From contig NZ_CANMDB010000007.1 in the NCBI RefSeq assembly GCF_947496515.1, forward strand, positions 62,001 through 126,000: a DNA stretch of 64,000 nucleotides, read 5' to 3'. Under the pieces are notes generated by a model that was not told the DNA's origin, searched no databases, and saw only the letters and a program-made list of their open reading frames with translations. Shown here piece by piece: positions 41,717-51,279 of the stretch. The translations under genes were made by a program, and so were the position numbers. How positions within the stretch are numbered: the first letter of the stretch is position 1; the number at the start of each line of letters is the position of its first letter. The stretch is from an uncultured Roseobacter sp. (GTDB lineage: Bacteria; Pseudomonadota; Alphaproteobacteria; Rhodobacterales; Rhodobacteraceae).

Positions 41717-42646
41717 TTAGCGGGGGCCGCGTGCAATCAGCTCTGCCCCCCGGGGCCCGCTGAAGTAGGCGCTGCACCTGTCGATGAACATCTGCAGCAG
41801 CCGGCGTTTCGGGCCGGGGGCAAAGCCCAGGGACAGGGTGATGCCGCTCTCACACTCTGCGAGCGGGACGCAGTGTACCGGGGATCCTGCGTAGCTCGGG
41901 ACATGGCGCGGGCGCATGTTGAGCAGCGACAGCCCGAGCCCCGAGGCCACCAGCGACCGCACCATTTCGGTTCCGTTGGCGGTCGCAACGATGCGCGGCT
42001 CCTCCCCGCTTTGCGCCAGCAGATCGAGGTAGTAGCTGCGGGCGGCAGGCCGGTCGAGCAGGATCAGCGGCTCCTGCACGATCCGTTCGACCGATACGCT
42101 GCTCTGAGATGCGATGGCATGATCGGCGGGGCACAGACAATAGGTGGGGGCGAAGATGAGGGCCTGCGTCTCTATCTGAGGGTTGGGCAGTTCCTCCACG
42201 AAGAGGATCGCATCGAACTGACCGTCCAGCAGCCCTTTTTGAACGGAGGTGTTGTCGCCTTCGGTGAAGGACAAAGAGACCTCCGGGTGGGCGGCCAGCA
42301 GCGCCGCTGAGAGCTCCGGCAGAAAGGCGGGCGCGACGGGCGCGTTGTAGCCGATGGTCAACAGCCCTGAGAGACCTGACTGCAGGTTTGCCACATCGCT
42401 GAGCATGGCGTTGTACCGCTCCAGCAGGTCGTCGATGCGGCGCTGCACGTCGCGTCCGGCGGCCGTGAGAAAGATGCCCTTGGACCGCGCCCGGGTCACC
42501 AGCGCCATGCCAAAGGCGGTCTCGGCCTGATCCAGCGCCGTTGCAATGGCGGAGGGCGCTACATTCATGGTGTCAGCCGCCGCGGCGATGCTGCCCTGGC
42601 GCAAGGCCTCCTGAACGTAGCGCAACGCGCGGATGGAGAGGGTCAC
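41717..42646 (-). CDS. LysR-family transcriptional regulator
   Basis: A 309-residue LysR protein. The N-terminal winged helix-turn-helix covers about residues 3-62 (ALRYVQEALRQGSIAAAAD, then VAPSAIATALDQAE). The substrate-binding domain follows from about 90 (LLTIGYNAPVAPAFLP). The gene is divergent from the GcvT-fused oxidoreductase with a 104-base gap. LysR proteins usually regulate the divergent gene, so control of that oxidoreductase by its substrate or product is expected. Confidence 0.92.
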   Translation of the reverse strand: MTLSIRALRYVQEALRQGSIAAAADTMNVAPSAIATALDQAETAFGMALVTRARSKGIFLTAAGRDVQRRIDDLLERYNAMLSDVANLQSGLSGLLTIGYNAPVAPAFLPELSAALLAAHPEVSLSFTEGDNTSVQKGLLDGQFDAILFVEELPNPQIETQALIFAPTYCLCPADHAIASQSSVSVERIVQEPLILLDRPAARSYYLDLLAQSGEEPRIVATANGTEMVRSLVASGLGLSLLNMRPRHVPSYAGSPVHCVPLAECESGITLSLGFAPGPKRRLLQMFIDRCSAYFSGPRGAELIARGPR

Positions 42647-42750
42647 GGCTCATTCCTCGGGTATTTGAGCTTTGTATATCGTATAAATCTGTTTTCCAAA
42701 GAATAGTCCATCTGCCAGTCTGCGCCCTGTCGCAAGCGAGGGGGTATGAC

Positions 42751-45186
42751 ATGAAATCCAGAGCCAGGGCCGTCGTGATCGGCGGCGGGATCGCGGGCTG
42801 CTCGACCCTCTATCACCTGACGCAGGAGGGCTGGAGCGATGTGGTGCTGGTCGAACGGGATGAGCTGACATCGGGCACCACCTGGCATTCCGCGGCGCAG
42901 GTCACGAATTTCGGCATGACGCAGACCATGGTGGGCCTCAAGTCGCATTCTATCGCGCTCTACAAGAAGCTGCGCGACGATCCCGACTATCCCGTGGGCT
43001 ATCACCACGGGGATGGGGGCATCCGGCTGGCCAATACGCCCGAGCAGATGCAGGGGTACCGTCATTTCGCCTCCATGGCGCGGTGCATGGGTGTGAACTA
43101 CGAGGTCATTGATGCGGCGGAATGCGCCCGGCGCCACCCGCTGATCGCGACCGAGAACCTGCTCGGGGGGCTGTGGGACGGGGAGGACGGTGACATAGAC
43201 CCCGCGCAGCTGTGTCAGGCACTGGCGTTTCATGCGCGCAAGGCGGGGGCGGAGGTCTATCGCAATACGCCGGTGACGGGGCTGACCCAGCGGCGTGACG
43301 ACACCTGGACCGTTCACACAGCACAGGGTGATATTGATTGCGATGTGGTCGTCAACGCCGGTGGCTACCGCGTGAACGAGGTGGGTGCGATGATGGGGGT
43401 GCATCATCCCGTGGCGTCGATGGAGCATCAGTACTTCATCACCGAGGATATTCCGGCGATTGCCCGGGCCGGGCACCGGATGCCGTTGCTGCGGTGCCCG
43501 ATCTCTGACTATTACGCGCGCCAGGAGAAGGGCGGGCTGCTGGTCGGGTTTTACGAACAGGACTGCAGGACCTGGGGCATGGACGGGATCAGCCCGGGTT
43601 TTTCCAACGATCTGTGCCCCGATGATCTGGACCGGGTGATGGATGTGCTGGAAGGCGCGTTCGCGCGCATGCCCGCCCTGATGGACGTGGGCATCAAGCG
43701 CGTCGTGAACGGGCCGATCACCTACACGATTGACGGTGCGCCGTTGGTGGGGCCTGTACCGGGCAAGCGCAACGCCTATTGCATCATCGGGTTGCGCGCA
43801 GGGCTGGGCGAAGGCGGCGGCCACGGCTTGTTGCTCGCCCAGCAGATCGTGCAGGGCGAGGCGTGCTATGACACCTGGTGCATCGATCCGCGCCGGTTCA
43901 CGGGACACGCCAATGTGGAGCTGACCGCGCTGAAGGCCATCGAGGATTACCAGAACGAGTTTCGCTTTCATTTCCCGCATGAACATCGCCCGGCTGGGCG
44001 CCCGGCCAAGACGACGCCGCTGACCCCGGTGCTGGCGGCCGCGGGGGCAGAGTTTACCACCGTCAATGGCTGGGAGCGGGTGGATTACATCAAACCGGCG
44101 CCCGATTTTCACCCCCGCCTGAGTTTCGAGTTTGATGAGACCTTCGATGTGGTCGCGGGCGAAGTGCGCATGGTGGCCGAGCGTGTGGGTCTGGCGGAGG
44201 TCAACGGATTCAACCGGATCGAGATCACCGGCGCGGACCGCCACGCCTTTCTGGACCGGATGATCTGCGGGACGGTCACACGGCGCGAGGGCCGTGTGGG
44301 CCTCGGCTATCTTCTGAACCATCAGGGCTGCATCAAATGCGAGGCGACAATCGCCAACCTGCCTGCCTCGGACCGTGGTCCGGCGCGGGTCTGGTACGGG
44401 TCTGCCGCAGCCTCCGAGAGCCACGACATGGATTGGCTGAGCGCGCATGTGCGACCGGAGGAGGATGTGCAGCTGCGCAGCCTGACCAACGATCACACGA
44501 TCCTCGTGCTGGCCGGACCCAAGGCGCGGGCGGTTCTGTCGGCCTGTGCGCGGGGGGACTGGTCCGCGGCGGCCTTCCCGTGGTTGTCGGTGCGCGCGTG
44601 CTTTATCGGCTTTGCCCCGGCCATCGTCATGGGCGTCAGCTTTTCCGGAGAGCTGGCCTACGAGATCCACGTGCCCAACGCATCGCTCTATGCGGCCTAT
44701 CTGGCGCTGCGGGAGGCGGGTGCGGCACATGGGCTCGGTCTTTTCGGGGCGCGGGCCGTCGAGTCCATGCGGATGGAAAAGGGCTTTCTGCACTGGAAGG
44801 CGGATCTGATCACGGAGTTTGATCCCTTCGAGACGGGGCTGTCGCGGTTTGTGAAGATGGACAAGGGGGATTTCATCGGCAGGGAGGCCTTGCGCGCCCG
44901 GCGGGCCAAGGGCTCGCAGAAGCTGCTGGTGACGCTGAAGGTGGACGCGCCCCACGCACCGGCGCATCCCGGCGCGTCGCTGATGCAGGAGGGCAGGGTG
45001 GTTGGCACGGTCACGTCCGGTGCCTATGGCCACCGCGTCCGTGCGAACCTCGCCTATGCCTTTGTTGCGCCCGAGGTGAGCGAGCCCGGCTGTGCGCTGC
45101 ACATCGACATCTGCGGCACGCTTTGCCCCGCGGAGGTCATTGCGCCGTCCCCCTATGATCCGGCGTTTGAGCGGATGCGCAGCTAG
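42751..45186 (+). CDS. FAD-dependent dimethylglycine/sarcosine dehydrogenase-like oxidoreductase with GcvT domain
   Basis: An 811-residue fusion. The N-terminal DAO-type flavin domain (about 1-380) starts VVIGGGIAGCSTLYHLTQEG and contains SGTTWHSAAQVTNFG, which includes the region of the covalent-flavin histidine in relatives. After a linker domain, the GcvT (aminomethyltransferase) folate domain covers about 430-800, with NGFNRIEITGADRHAFLDRM and GYLLNHQGCIKCE. Enzymes of this class demethylate dimethylglycine, sarcosine or similar N-methyl compounds and pass the methyl carbon to tetrahydrofolate. The exact substrate cannot be read. The start at 42751 follows GAGGGGG. LysR gene divergent. 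Confidence 0.9.
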   Translation: MKSRARAVVIGGGIAGCSTLYHLTQEGWSDVVLVERDELTSGTTWHSAAQVTNFGMTQTMVGLKSHSIALYKKLRDDPDYPVGYHHGDGGIRLANTPEQMQGYRHFASMARCMGVNYEVIDAAECARRHPLIATENLLGGLWDGEDGDIDPAQLCQALAFHARKAGAEVYRNTPVTGLTQRRDDTWTVHTAQGDIDCDVVVNAGGYRVNEVGAMMGVHHPVASMEHQYFITEDIPAIARAGHRMPLLRCPISDYYARQEKGGLLVGFYEQDCRTWGMDGISPGFSNDLCPDDLDRVMDVLEGAFARMPALMDVGIKRVVNGPITYTIDGAPLVGPVPGKRNAYCIIGLRAGLGEGGGHGLLLAQQIVQGEACYDTWCIDPRRFTGHANVELTALKAIEDYQNEFRFHFPHEHRPAGRPAKTTPLTPVLAAAGAEFTTVNGWERVDYIKPAPDFHPRLSFEFDETFDVVAGEVRMVAERVGLAEVNGFNRIEITGADRHAFLDRMICGTVTRREGRVGLGYLLNHQGCIKCEATIANLPASDRGPARVWYGSAAASESHDMDWLSAHVRPEEDVQLRSLTNDHTILVLAGPKARAVLSACARGDWSAAAFPWLSVRACFIGFAPAIVMGVSFSGELAYEIHVPNASLYAAYLALREAGAAHGLGLFGARAVESMRMEKGFLHWKADLITEFDPFETGLSRFVKMDKGDFIGREALRARRAKGSQKLLVTLKVDAPHAPAHPGASLMQEGRVVGTVTSGAYGHRVRANLAYAFVAPEVSEPGCALHIDICGTLCPAEVIAPSPYDPAFERMRS

Positions 45187-45296
45187 AGCGGGTAGACAGA
45201 CTGCGCGATGGCGGGGCCACATGGTTCGGTGCTGCGAACCTTTGACCGTTGTAACGGAACGTGGCGCCGGTGGTCCTCCCCGGCGCCAGTTGCGGG

Positions 45297-47453
45297 TCAA
45301 AATCTGCCGGGTGACCAGAAGTATGTCTCGCCCGAGCTGTCATCTACACCGTCGTTGTCGGTGCTGATCCAGGCGGTGCCATCCTCGAAGATCGCCAGAC
45401 CTTCGATCTTGTCGACCACATAGCCGTTCAGGGAGAGCAGATCGGGGATCAGATCGCGGACCTCTTCCTTGCTGACCACGGGCAGCGCGCCACCCAGGGG
45501 GGCCGGAACCATCTCGGCAGCGGGGATGCGGTAGATCTTTTTGGTGACCGCGGCGCCGCCGATCTGGTTGTCGCGTTCGATGACGTAGACATGATCCCCA
45601 TGCGCCACGATCTCGGACAGACCCACCCAGCCGGTCGCGGGCGCGGCCTTGGGATAGTGGACGGCGCCCCATTCTTCGGTCTCGAAGTTATAGGCCACCA
45701 GCTTGACGTGGTCTGCGGGATCATCCTGCCACTCGCGCTGGACGGCCATCCACAGCACGTTGCCGATCCGGGTGATGCCCTCAAAGCCGAAGCGACGCTC
45801 GACCGCCATCAGTTCGGGCGGCAGACCGATCTCGCCCGCGCGGAACCGGATCTCTCCCGAGCCGTCCACATGGTAGATGGCGTGGGGAATGAGCCTTTCG
45901 GTGCGGCCTTCGGAGGCGATGAAGAACCCGCCCTCGCCGTCGAGCGTGATGCCCTCCATATCCAGCTGCTGGGCCGCATCGCCGTTCCGGCGCGTCACGG
46001 GGATGCTGTCCACGATGGTTGCGGGGGTGGTCCTGGTGTCGATCTTGAAGATCGTCGGCTGAAACCCGTAAAAGCTGTCGTTCACGGCCCAGATGATGCC
46101 ATCCTCATCCGCGACCATGCCCGAGAGCGCACCCCAGCCGATCAGCCTCTCCGCACCGGCGGAGGTCAGCTGCGGGTAGGCGGGGGCGGCGTCCTGCAGC
46201 GCGTAGATCATCACGTGGCTGCGCGCCCCGCCGTCCTCGATCAGGTCGGTTTCGTTTGCGGTGACAAAGAGGTTCCGCGATGGGATGGCCACGGCGCCCT
46301 CGGGCCCGATGCCGCTGGGCAAAAGCTGCGTGAGCACGGGGGCTGCCGGGTCAGTCAGATCGTAGACACCGACAATCGAAGACCGCTCGGCCAGAATAAA
46401 GGCCATGGGCGTGCCGTCAAAGACGCCGAATTCCATGCCCTCGGGTTCGACCCCCTTGCTGTCGGAGCGCTTGTCCGGATAGTGCCCGGCCTCGATGATC
46501 GCGTGCTCAAAGGCGGTGCCGCTCTCGTAGACCAACTCCCCGTCCTGGCTGAAGATCGACCAGCCGCGGGAGCCGCCATCCATGTCACCTTCGTTGGCGA
46601 TGGCGAAATGCGTGTCGTCGATCCACTGGACGGCGTCGGGTTCGCGCAGACGGCCCGGCTGGCTTTCGGTGAAGACCAGCGCGCCGCGTTCGTCGGTGGC
46701 GTCGATCCCGTCAAGATCTACGGATCCTGCGGAGAAGTCGTGGATCACGCCGTCCTTGGTGGCCACCACGATGTGGTTGTTTTCCTGAAGGGTCACGACG
46801 ATCTCGCCCTCGGCGTTGATGTCGACGAACTCCGGTTCGGGATCGTCGGGGGCGACCGCCGCCAGCCCGCTGACGTCGATCACGGCGAGGGTCCCGCAAT
46901 CGAGCGTGCCGTCCGCCACATCCACGGTCACCAGAAAGCCGCCGGGCATCTGGCCCACGCGCCCGTCGCCGAGGTCTTCGTCGCGCTCGTTCTCGATCGC
47001 GATTGCGATGAATGTGCCGTCTGGGGCGGTGGCGGTGGAATCCGGTTGGCCGCCGAGATCGCAGGCCGCGGTTTCTTCCATGTTGGTGAGGTCAAACGCC
47101 TTCACCATGCCGGAGGGGGCGGTGAAGCTTTGCGAGGTGTTCACGCCGACAAAGGCCGTGTTGCCGATGATCGAGACGGCCGTGGGCTCGCCCCCGACGG
47201 CGATGTTGCCTTTGGGTTTGGGGTTTGCCGGATCGGTGATGTCGATCAGGCCGATACCCTCCAGCGGGCTGTCGGAATAGACCAGGGTCATGCCGTCAGC
47301 GCTGACGCTGATGATTTCAGCGGAGCTTTCCGCACTGGCATCCCCGTTGTTCAGAAAGGTCGGAAAACTTGAGATACGGTTGAACGCATCCGAGCTGGCC
47401 ATCCCAGCCGAGAGCGCCAGGGCAGATGCCGTGGCAACGAGATTGCGGATCAT
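45297..47453 (-). CDS. Secreted beta-propeller protein with phytase-like esterase domain
   Basis: A 718-residue exported protein. The signal peptide is the first ~21 residues (MIRNLVATASALALSAGMAS). Residues about 40-420 form a beta-propeller of short repeated strands (SPLEGIGLIDITDPANPKPK, GVYDLTDPAAPVLTQ). The C-terminal 300 residues match the esterase-like activity of phytase family: GWGALSGMVADEDGIIWAVND, LDMEGITLDGEGGFFIASEG and DKIEGLAIFEDGTAWISTDN. Proposed roles are phosphate-ester or other ester hydrolysis at the cell surface. Long frame extension upstream of 47453 is antisense to the GST gene and was rejected. Confidence 0.88.
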   Translation of the reverse strand: MIRNLVATASALALSAGMASSDAFNRISSFPTFLNNGDASAESSAEIISVSADGMTLVYSDSPLEGIGLIDITDPANPKPKGNIAVGGEPTAVSIIGNTAFVGVNTSQSFTAPSGMVKAFDLTNMEETAACDLGGQPDSTATAPDGTFIAIAIENERDEDLGDGRVGQMPGGFLVTVDVADGTLDCGTLAVIDVSGLAAVAPDDPEPEFVDINAEGEIVVTLQENNHIVVATKDGVIHDFSAGSVDLDGIDATDERGALVFTESQPGRLREPDAVQWIDDTHFAIANEGDMDGGSRGWSIFSQDGELVYESGTAFEHAIIEAGHYPDKRSDSKGVEPEGMEFGVFDGTPMAFILAERSSIVGVYDLTDPAAPVLTQLLPSGIGPEGAVAIPSRNLFVTANETDLIEDGGARSHVMIYALQDAAPAYPQLTSAGAERLIGWGALSGMVADEDGIIWAVNDSFYGFQPTIFKIDTRTTPATIVDSIPVTRRNGDAAQQLDMEGITLDGEGGFFIASEGRTERLIPHAIYHVDGSGEIRFRAGEIGLPPELMAVERRFGFEGITRIGNVLWMAVQREWQDDPADHVKLVAYNFETEEWGAVHYPKAAPATGWVGLSEIVAHGDHVYVIERDNQIGGAAVTKKIYRIPAAEMVPAPLGGALPVVSKEEVRDLIPDLLSLNGYVVDKIEGLAIFEDGTAWISTDNDGVDDSSGETYFWSPGRF

Positions 47454-47627
47454 GTGAGCTTTTCCCCTGTGTTGACCCCGCCGCCAAACACCCCGATTGC
47501 AACAGTCAGGCGACAATTGCGCGATAGTTTTGTAAAACAGTACGGGATCGCAGGGTCCCTGCTGCCGGAAACTGACAGAGCAATGGCCGACAAGCGGGGA
47601 TGGAACCAATCGCGAAGGCCCCCCCGC

Positions 47628-48209
47628 ATGCTGACGCTTTATCACGCGCCAAAGTCCCGTTCGACGTCCATCCTCGTTCTGATCGAGGAGATGGGCATCG
47701 CCGAGCAGATCGACGTCGTTGAGGTCAGCATTTCGCGACAGGACGGCAGCGGGGGGCCGGATCCGCGCAACCCCCACCCGGAGAAAAAGGTGCCCTACCT
47801 GATCCACGGGGATGATCATCTGCGCGAACGCGGGGCGATCATCGCCTATCTGACCGATATGTTCCCCGAGGCCGGGTTGGGTCGGCCCGTTGGGCACCGG
47901 CAGCGTGGTGCGTTTCTCAGCTGGCTGTTCTACTATCAGGGGGTGATGGAGCCCGTTCTGGTCCACAGTTGGGCGCAGATCACGCATCCTGCCGCGCGCG
48001 CGACCTTTGGCGATACGAAGGCCATGTTTGACGGGCTGTCGGAGGCGCTGAGCGGTCAGCCCTATCTGCTGGGGGACGCCTATTCGGCGGTTGATCTGCT
48101 GCTGTCGAGCCCGTTCCACTGGCTTCCCGAAGCGGTACCGGAGGATCCGGTGATCCGGTCCTGGATCGCGCGTTGTGCTGAGAGGCCCGCCCTGAAAGCA
48201 CACGCGTAA
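47628..48209 (+). CDS. Glutathione S-transferase family protein
   Basis: A 193-residue GST-fold protein. The N-terminal thioredoxin-like domain starts LTLYHAPKSRSTSILVLIEE, and the glutathione-binding cis-proline and Glu-Arg segments appear as KKVPYLIH and LRERGAIIAYLTD near residue 60-75. The C-terminal helical domain ends with WIARCAERPALKAH. The ATG at 47628 begins exactly at the domain; an alternative start 15 codons upstream is possible. The specific role is unknown. It is divergent from the phytase-like gene. Confidence 0.88.
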   Translation: MLTLYHAPKSRSTSILVLIEEMGIAEQIDVVEVSISRQDGSGGPDPRNPHPEKKVPYLIHGDDHLRERGAIIAYLTDMFPEAGLGRPVGHRQRGAFLSWLFYYQGVMEPVLVHSWAQITHPAARATFGDTKAMFDGLSEALSGQPYLLGDAYSAVDLLLSSPFHWLPEAVPEDPVIRSWIARCAERPALKAHA

Positions 48210-48351
48210 CGAGAGCGGTCCCTTTCGTAGAAGGGGTGGAGGGGTCGGTTGCGCTGGGTGCCCGGTGGTGGGGTGACAGGGTGAAGACCGGCGGGGTACG
48301 GTGAGCCGGCGCAGGTTGCAAAATCGGGGCGCTTCCGGCTCCACTGCCGCG

Positions 48352-48912
48352 ATGATCGAGACGAGGAAGATCCTGATTTCCGGGTGCTCGGGTGGTGGCA
48401 AATCGACGTTGCTGACGGCTCTCGCGCGGCGGGGCTATGCGACTGTTCCCGAGCCCGGCCGCCGCATTGTTGCCGAAGAGTTGCGGGCGGATGGCGCTGC
48501 ATTGCCCTGGATCAATCCGCACGCTTTTTCGCTCCGCGCGCTGCACGTGGCGCGGTCCGATCTTGACGCAGCCGAAAGCACCAAGGGTGTTGTTTTCTTT
48601 GACAGGGGGATGGTCGATGCGGCGGTGGCCTGTGAGCATGCCGGAGGGAGGGCGTATCTGTCGCTGCTTGCGGGCAGCCGCCACTACGACAGGCGGGTTT
48701 TTCTGGCGCCGCCCTGGCCTGAGATCTTTGTGACGGATGCCGAGCGGAGGGGCAGTCTGGAGGACGCAAAAGCGGAGTACGCGCGTCTGGTGGCCGCATT
48801 TTCCGAGCTGGGGTACGTGGCATCTGTCCTGCCGAAGACGTCCGTGGCCGACCGGGTCGATTTCGTCTTGAGCGGGTTGGGTATTGGGGAGGCGCGCCAT
48901 GCGGGTCGCTGA
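48352..48912 (+). CDS. Small P-loop ATPase (AAA_28-type)
   Basis: A 186-residue P-loop protein. Walker A GCSGGGKS is at residues 11-18, a Walker B-like hydrophobic-Asp segment is GVVFFDRGMVDAA near 85, and the family motif GYATVPEPGRRIVAEEL follows Walker A. Members of this family are small ATP/GTPases or kinases of unknown role. The ATG at 48352 is preferred to an upstream in-frame GTG at 48301 because the domain starts right after it. It is 140 bases after the GST gene. Confidence 0.82.
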   Translation: MIETRKILISGCSGGGKSTLLTALARRGYATVPEPGRRIVAEELRADGAALPWINPHAFSLRALHVARSDLDAAESTKGVVFFDRGMVDAAVACEHAGGRAYLSLLAGSRHYDRRVFLAPPWPEIFVTDAERRGSLEDAKAEYARLVAAFSELGYVASVLPKTSVADRVDFVLSGLGIGEARHAGR

Positions 48913-49015
48913 TAGGGGAGCGCTCTCGCCGGGGAGTAGCGCGTTTGAGCCCGCGCGGGGAGTGCCATTGGATTTGTCCCGCAGACCGTTTAGAAAGCTG
49001 GGAGCCAAATTAGCC

Positions 49016-49405
49016 ATGGAGTCTGTGTCGATGCTGAAAACCCACGTTCTAGCCGCGGTGATGCTTGTGTTCGGGGGGGCATCATGGGCAGGAAGCCACG
49101 CGACAGACACCACAGCGGCCGCTGATACGGACGCTTCCGCACCGGCGGAAACGGTGGATTTGGAGGCGGCGGAGCGCATCTTTCGCAAGTCATGCCGGGC
49201 GTGCCACGGCAACAAGGCACAAGGGGCCGCGAGCTATCCCGAGCTTGCCGACAAGACGCCGGAGTACATTGCCGAAAAGCTCGAAATCTACCGCTCCGGA
49301 GAGAAGATCGGCCCGAATTCCATCCTGATGATCAGCCACGCCAAAAAGCTCTCTGACGAGGACATTGCCAACATCTCCGTATACGTGGCGACGGCCTTCG
49401 ATTGA
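49016..49405 (+). CDS. Exported class I cytochrome c
   Basis: A 129-residue cytochrome. A signal peptide (about residues 7-25, ending SWAGS) and an Ala/Asp/Thr-rich linker precede one haem site, C60-x-x-C63-H64 (CRACHG). A candidate axial methionine is in SILMISHAK near residue 106. It lies 165 bases upstream of a PQQ-type sugar dehydrogenase gene on the same strand, so it may be that enzyme's periplasmic electron acceptor. The start at 49016 follows GGGAGCC; an ATG five codons later is also possible. An earlier in-frame start was rejected because it removes the signal from the N-terminus. Confidence 0.85.
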   Translation: MESVSMLKTHVLAAVMLVFGGASWAGSHATDTTAAADTDASAPAETVDLEAAERIFRKSCRACHGNKAQGAASYPELADKTPEYIAEKLEIYRSGEKIGPNSILMISHAKKLSDEDIANISVYVATAFD

Positions 49406-49570
49406 CCGGTGGCGTCAAGGGCAGCGTTGCCAAGGATTTCTAGTCAAACGAGAAATTCGTTGACCGGTCGATGAACCGGGAACTATGGTCAACCTCCGGT
49501 CGGGGGACTGAAACGACGCGCCGCAAGGCCTGTGCCGCCGACTTTCGAAGCGACTTTTTGGGAGGAAATC

Positions 49571-50863
49571 ATGCTTCATGCCACGTCTTTTTCTGCGCTG
49601 TCACTCAGCGCGGCGCTGCTTGCGGGGACGGCTTTTTTGTCCGTACCGGCCTTTGCACAGAACGGACTGAACACCACCAGCCTGCAACATGAAATTGTGC
49701 TCGACGGTTTGGACAACCCCTGGGATATGGCGTTTCTGGAAGACGGCACCATGCTGTTCACCGAAAAATGCCTCGGCCTGTCCGTGCGCATGCCGGACGG
49801 GAGTGTGAACGCGCTCTATGGTGTCGGAGAGACCGAAGGCTATGCGTCGAACGGCGCGGATCTCTTCTGCGAAGGTCAGGCGGGCATGATGGGTGTCGCG
49901 TTTGATCCCGATTTCGGGGAGAACCGCCGCATCTACGTCTATTCGACGTCCAATATGTCGGATCCCCATACCAACCGGCTGATGCGGTTCACGCTGAGCG
50001 AGGATTTCACTTCGGTTTCCGACCGGACCGATATTGTCGATGATGTGCCCTACAAGATGGCCGCATCGGACCATCCCTTTGGCGGTCCCGGTGCCCACAA
50101 CGGCGGGCGCGTACGGTTTGATGCCAACGGGCATCTCTTTCTGACCACCGGCGACACCCACAACGGCGAGGTGCCGCAAAGCCCCACGATGATGGGATCG
50201 AAGGTCCTGCGCATCGATACGGACGGCACTGCCATAGCGGACAACAGCCCGCCCGACGGGTTCGACCCGCGGACCTACACCTACGGCCACCGGAACATTC
50301 AGGGGATCGCGTTCCACCCTGAAACGGGCGCTGCGATCACGGCAGAGCACGGCCCCTGGCATTCCGATGAGATCACGATCCTGCAAAACGGAGGCAATGC
50401 GGGCTGGGATCCAAGGCCGAATATGGCGGGGCGGGGGGACTGTCCGGATAACTACTGCGGCTACAGCCCCAATCAGGAAGGGGGCATGAACCGCTACGAA
50501 CGGGCGGCCTTCATGCCAATGACGGATTTCGACACCTATCCCGATGCGATGCCGCCGATCTGGAACAACAACGGCTGGTCGCAGGGCACCTCATCCGCCG
50601 CCTTTCTGGACGGTGACGCCTGGGGTGACTGGAATGGTGCGATGGTCGTCGGGATCATGGGCATCGGCTTTGGCGGAACGCCCATCGGTCAGCGGATCGA
50701 CGTGATCCAGTTCAACGACGACAATACGGATGTGGAAGACGTGACCGAGATGACGCTTCCGATGGACACCGGACGCTTCCGCTCGGTTGTGATGGGTCCT
50801 GATGGCAGCCTGTATACGTCGATTGACGAGGGCACGATCTACAAGCTGACGCCCGGCGGCTGA
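49571..50863 (+). CDS. PQQ-dependent sugar dehydrogenase (soluble, YliI/Asd type)
   Basis: A 430-residue exported protein. The signal peptide is residues 1-29 (cut after AFA). The mature part is a six-bladed propeller of the GSDH family: VLDGLDNPWDMAFLEDGTML, GVAFDPDFGENRRIYVY, GGRVRFDANGHLFLTTGDTH, YGHRNIQGIAFHPETG with the PQQ-site histidine/arginine pattern, and EHGPWHSDEI. It should oxidise aldoses to lactones in the periplasm with PQQ. GGAGGAAATC precedes the ATG. Cytochrome c gene immediately upstream. PQQ synthesis genes are not in the window. Confidence 0.9.
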   Translation: MLHATSFSALSLSAALLAGTAFLSVPAFAQNGLNTTSLQHEIVLDGLDNPWDMAFLEDGTMLFTEKCLGLSVRMPDGSVNALYGVGETEGYASNGADLFCEGQAGMMGVAFDPDFGENRRIYVYSTSNMSDPHTNRLMRFTLSEDFTSVSDRTDIVDDVPYKMAASDHPFGGPGAHNGGRVRFDANGHLFLTTGDTHNGEVPQSPTMMGSKVLRIDTDGTAIADNSPPDGFDPRTYTYGHRNIQGIAFHPETGAAITAEHGPWHSDEITILQNGGNAGWDPRPNMAGRGDCPDNYCGYSPNQEGGMNRYERAAFMPMTDFDTYPDAMPPIWNNNGWSQGTSSAAFLDGDAWGDWNGAMVVGIMGIGFGGTPIGQRIDVIQFNDDNTDVEDVTEMTLPMDTGRFRSVVMGPDGSLYTSIDEGTIYKLTPGG

Positions 50864-50898
50864 CGGGTTACCGGGCCGCGCGATGCCTGTCGCGCGGC

Positions 50899-51279
50899 CT
50901 AATCTGCGGCGACCAGCGCCTGGGGGATCTCAAAGCGCTGGTCATCCACCCTGACGTAATAGATGCCCTCGGACAGCCGCCAGTCTACATCGGTGCCCAC
51001 ACCGGACATGGTCGCATTGCCACGCAGGAACGCGTGATCGGAGAACGTCAGGGTCCGAGCGAAGCCATTTGCAAAAGTTACCACGACCGCCGCGGATTGG
51101 CCCGCGCGCGCGACTTCAGCGCCGCAGGCGTCCAGCGATTGGCCGACCTCCTGAGCGCAGCGGACCTCGGCGGTTGCATCGAAGCTGCCTGATCTGGCGC
51201 GATCCTGTGCCGCGGCCGTGTCCGCGGCCAGCGTGCCTGGCAGCAGGGCTATCAGCAAAAGTGGTTGTGCCAGTCGCAT
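50899..51279 (-). CDS. Exported hypothetical protein
   Basis: A protein of about 126 residues that I do not recognise. It starts with a signal peptide (MRLAQPLLLIALLPGTLAAD). The mature part has two cysteines (VRCAQ and DACGAE) likely forming a disulfide, and a beta-rich C-terminal half with DWRLSEGIYYVRVDD. The start at 51279 has GGGGAG seven bases before it; an ATG at 51285 is the alternative. Gene converges with the sugar dehydrogenase gene, with 35 bases between stops. Confidence 0.65.
   Translation of the reverse strand: MRLAQPLLLIALLPGTLAADTAAAQDRARSGSFDATAEVRCAQEVGQSLDACGAEVARAGQSAAVVVTFANGFARTLTFSDHAFLRGNATMSGVGTDVDWRLSEGIYYVRVDDQRFEIPQALVAAD

Noticed and set aside
42643-45300. An 885-codon leftward frame opposite the GcvT-fused oxidoreductase
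   Set aside because: It is antisense to a well-supported gene, begins and ends where that gene does, and its translation is rich in His, Arg and Gly without any domain.
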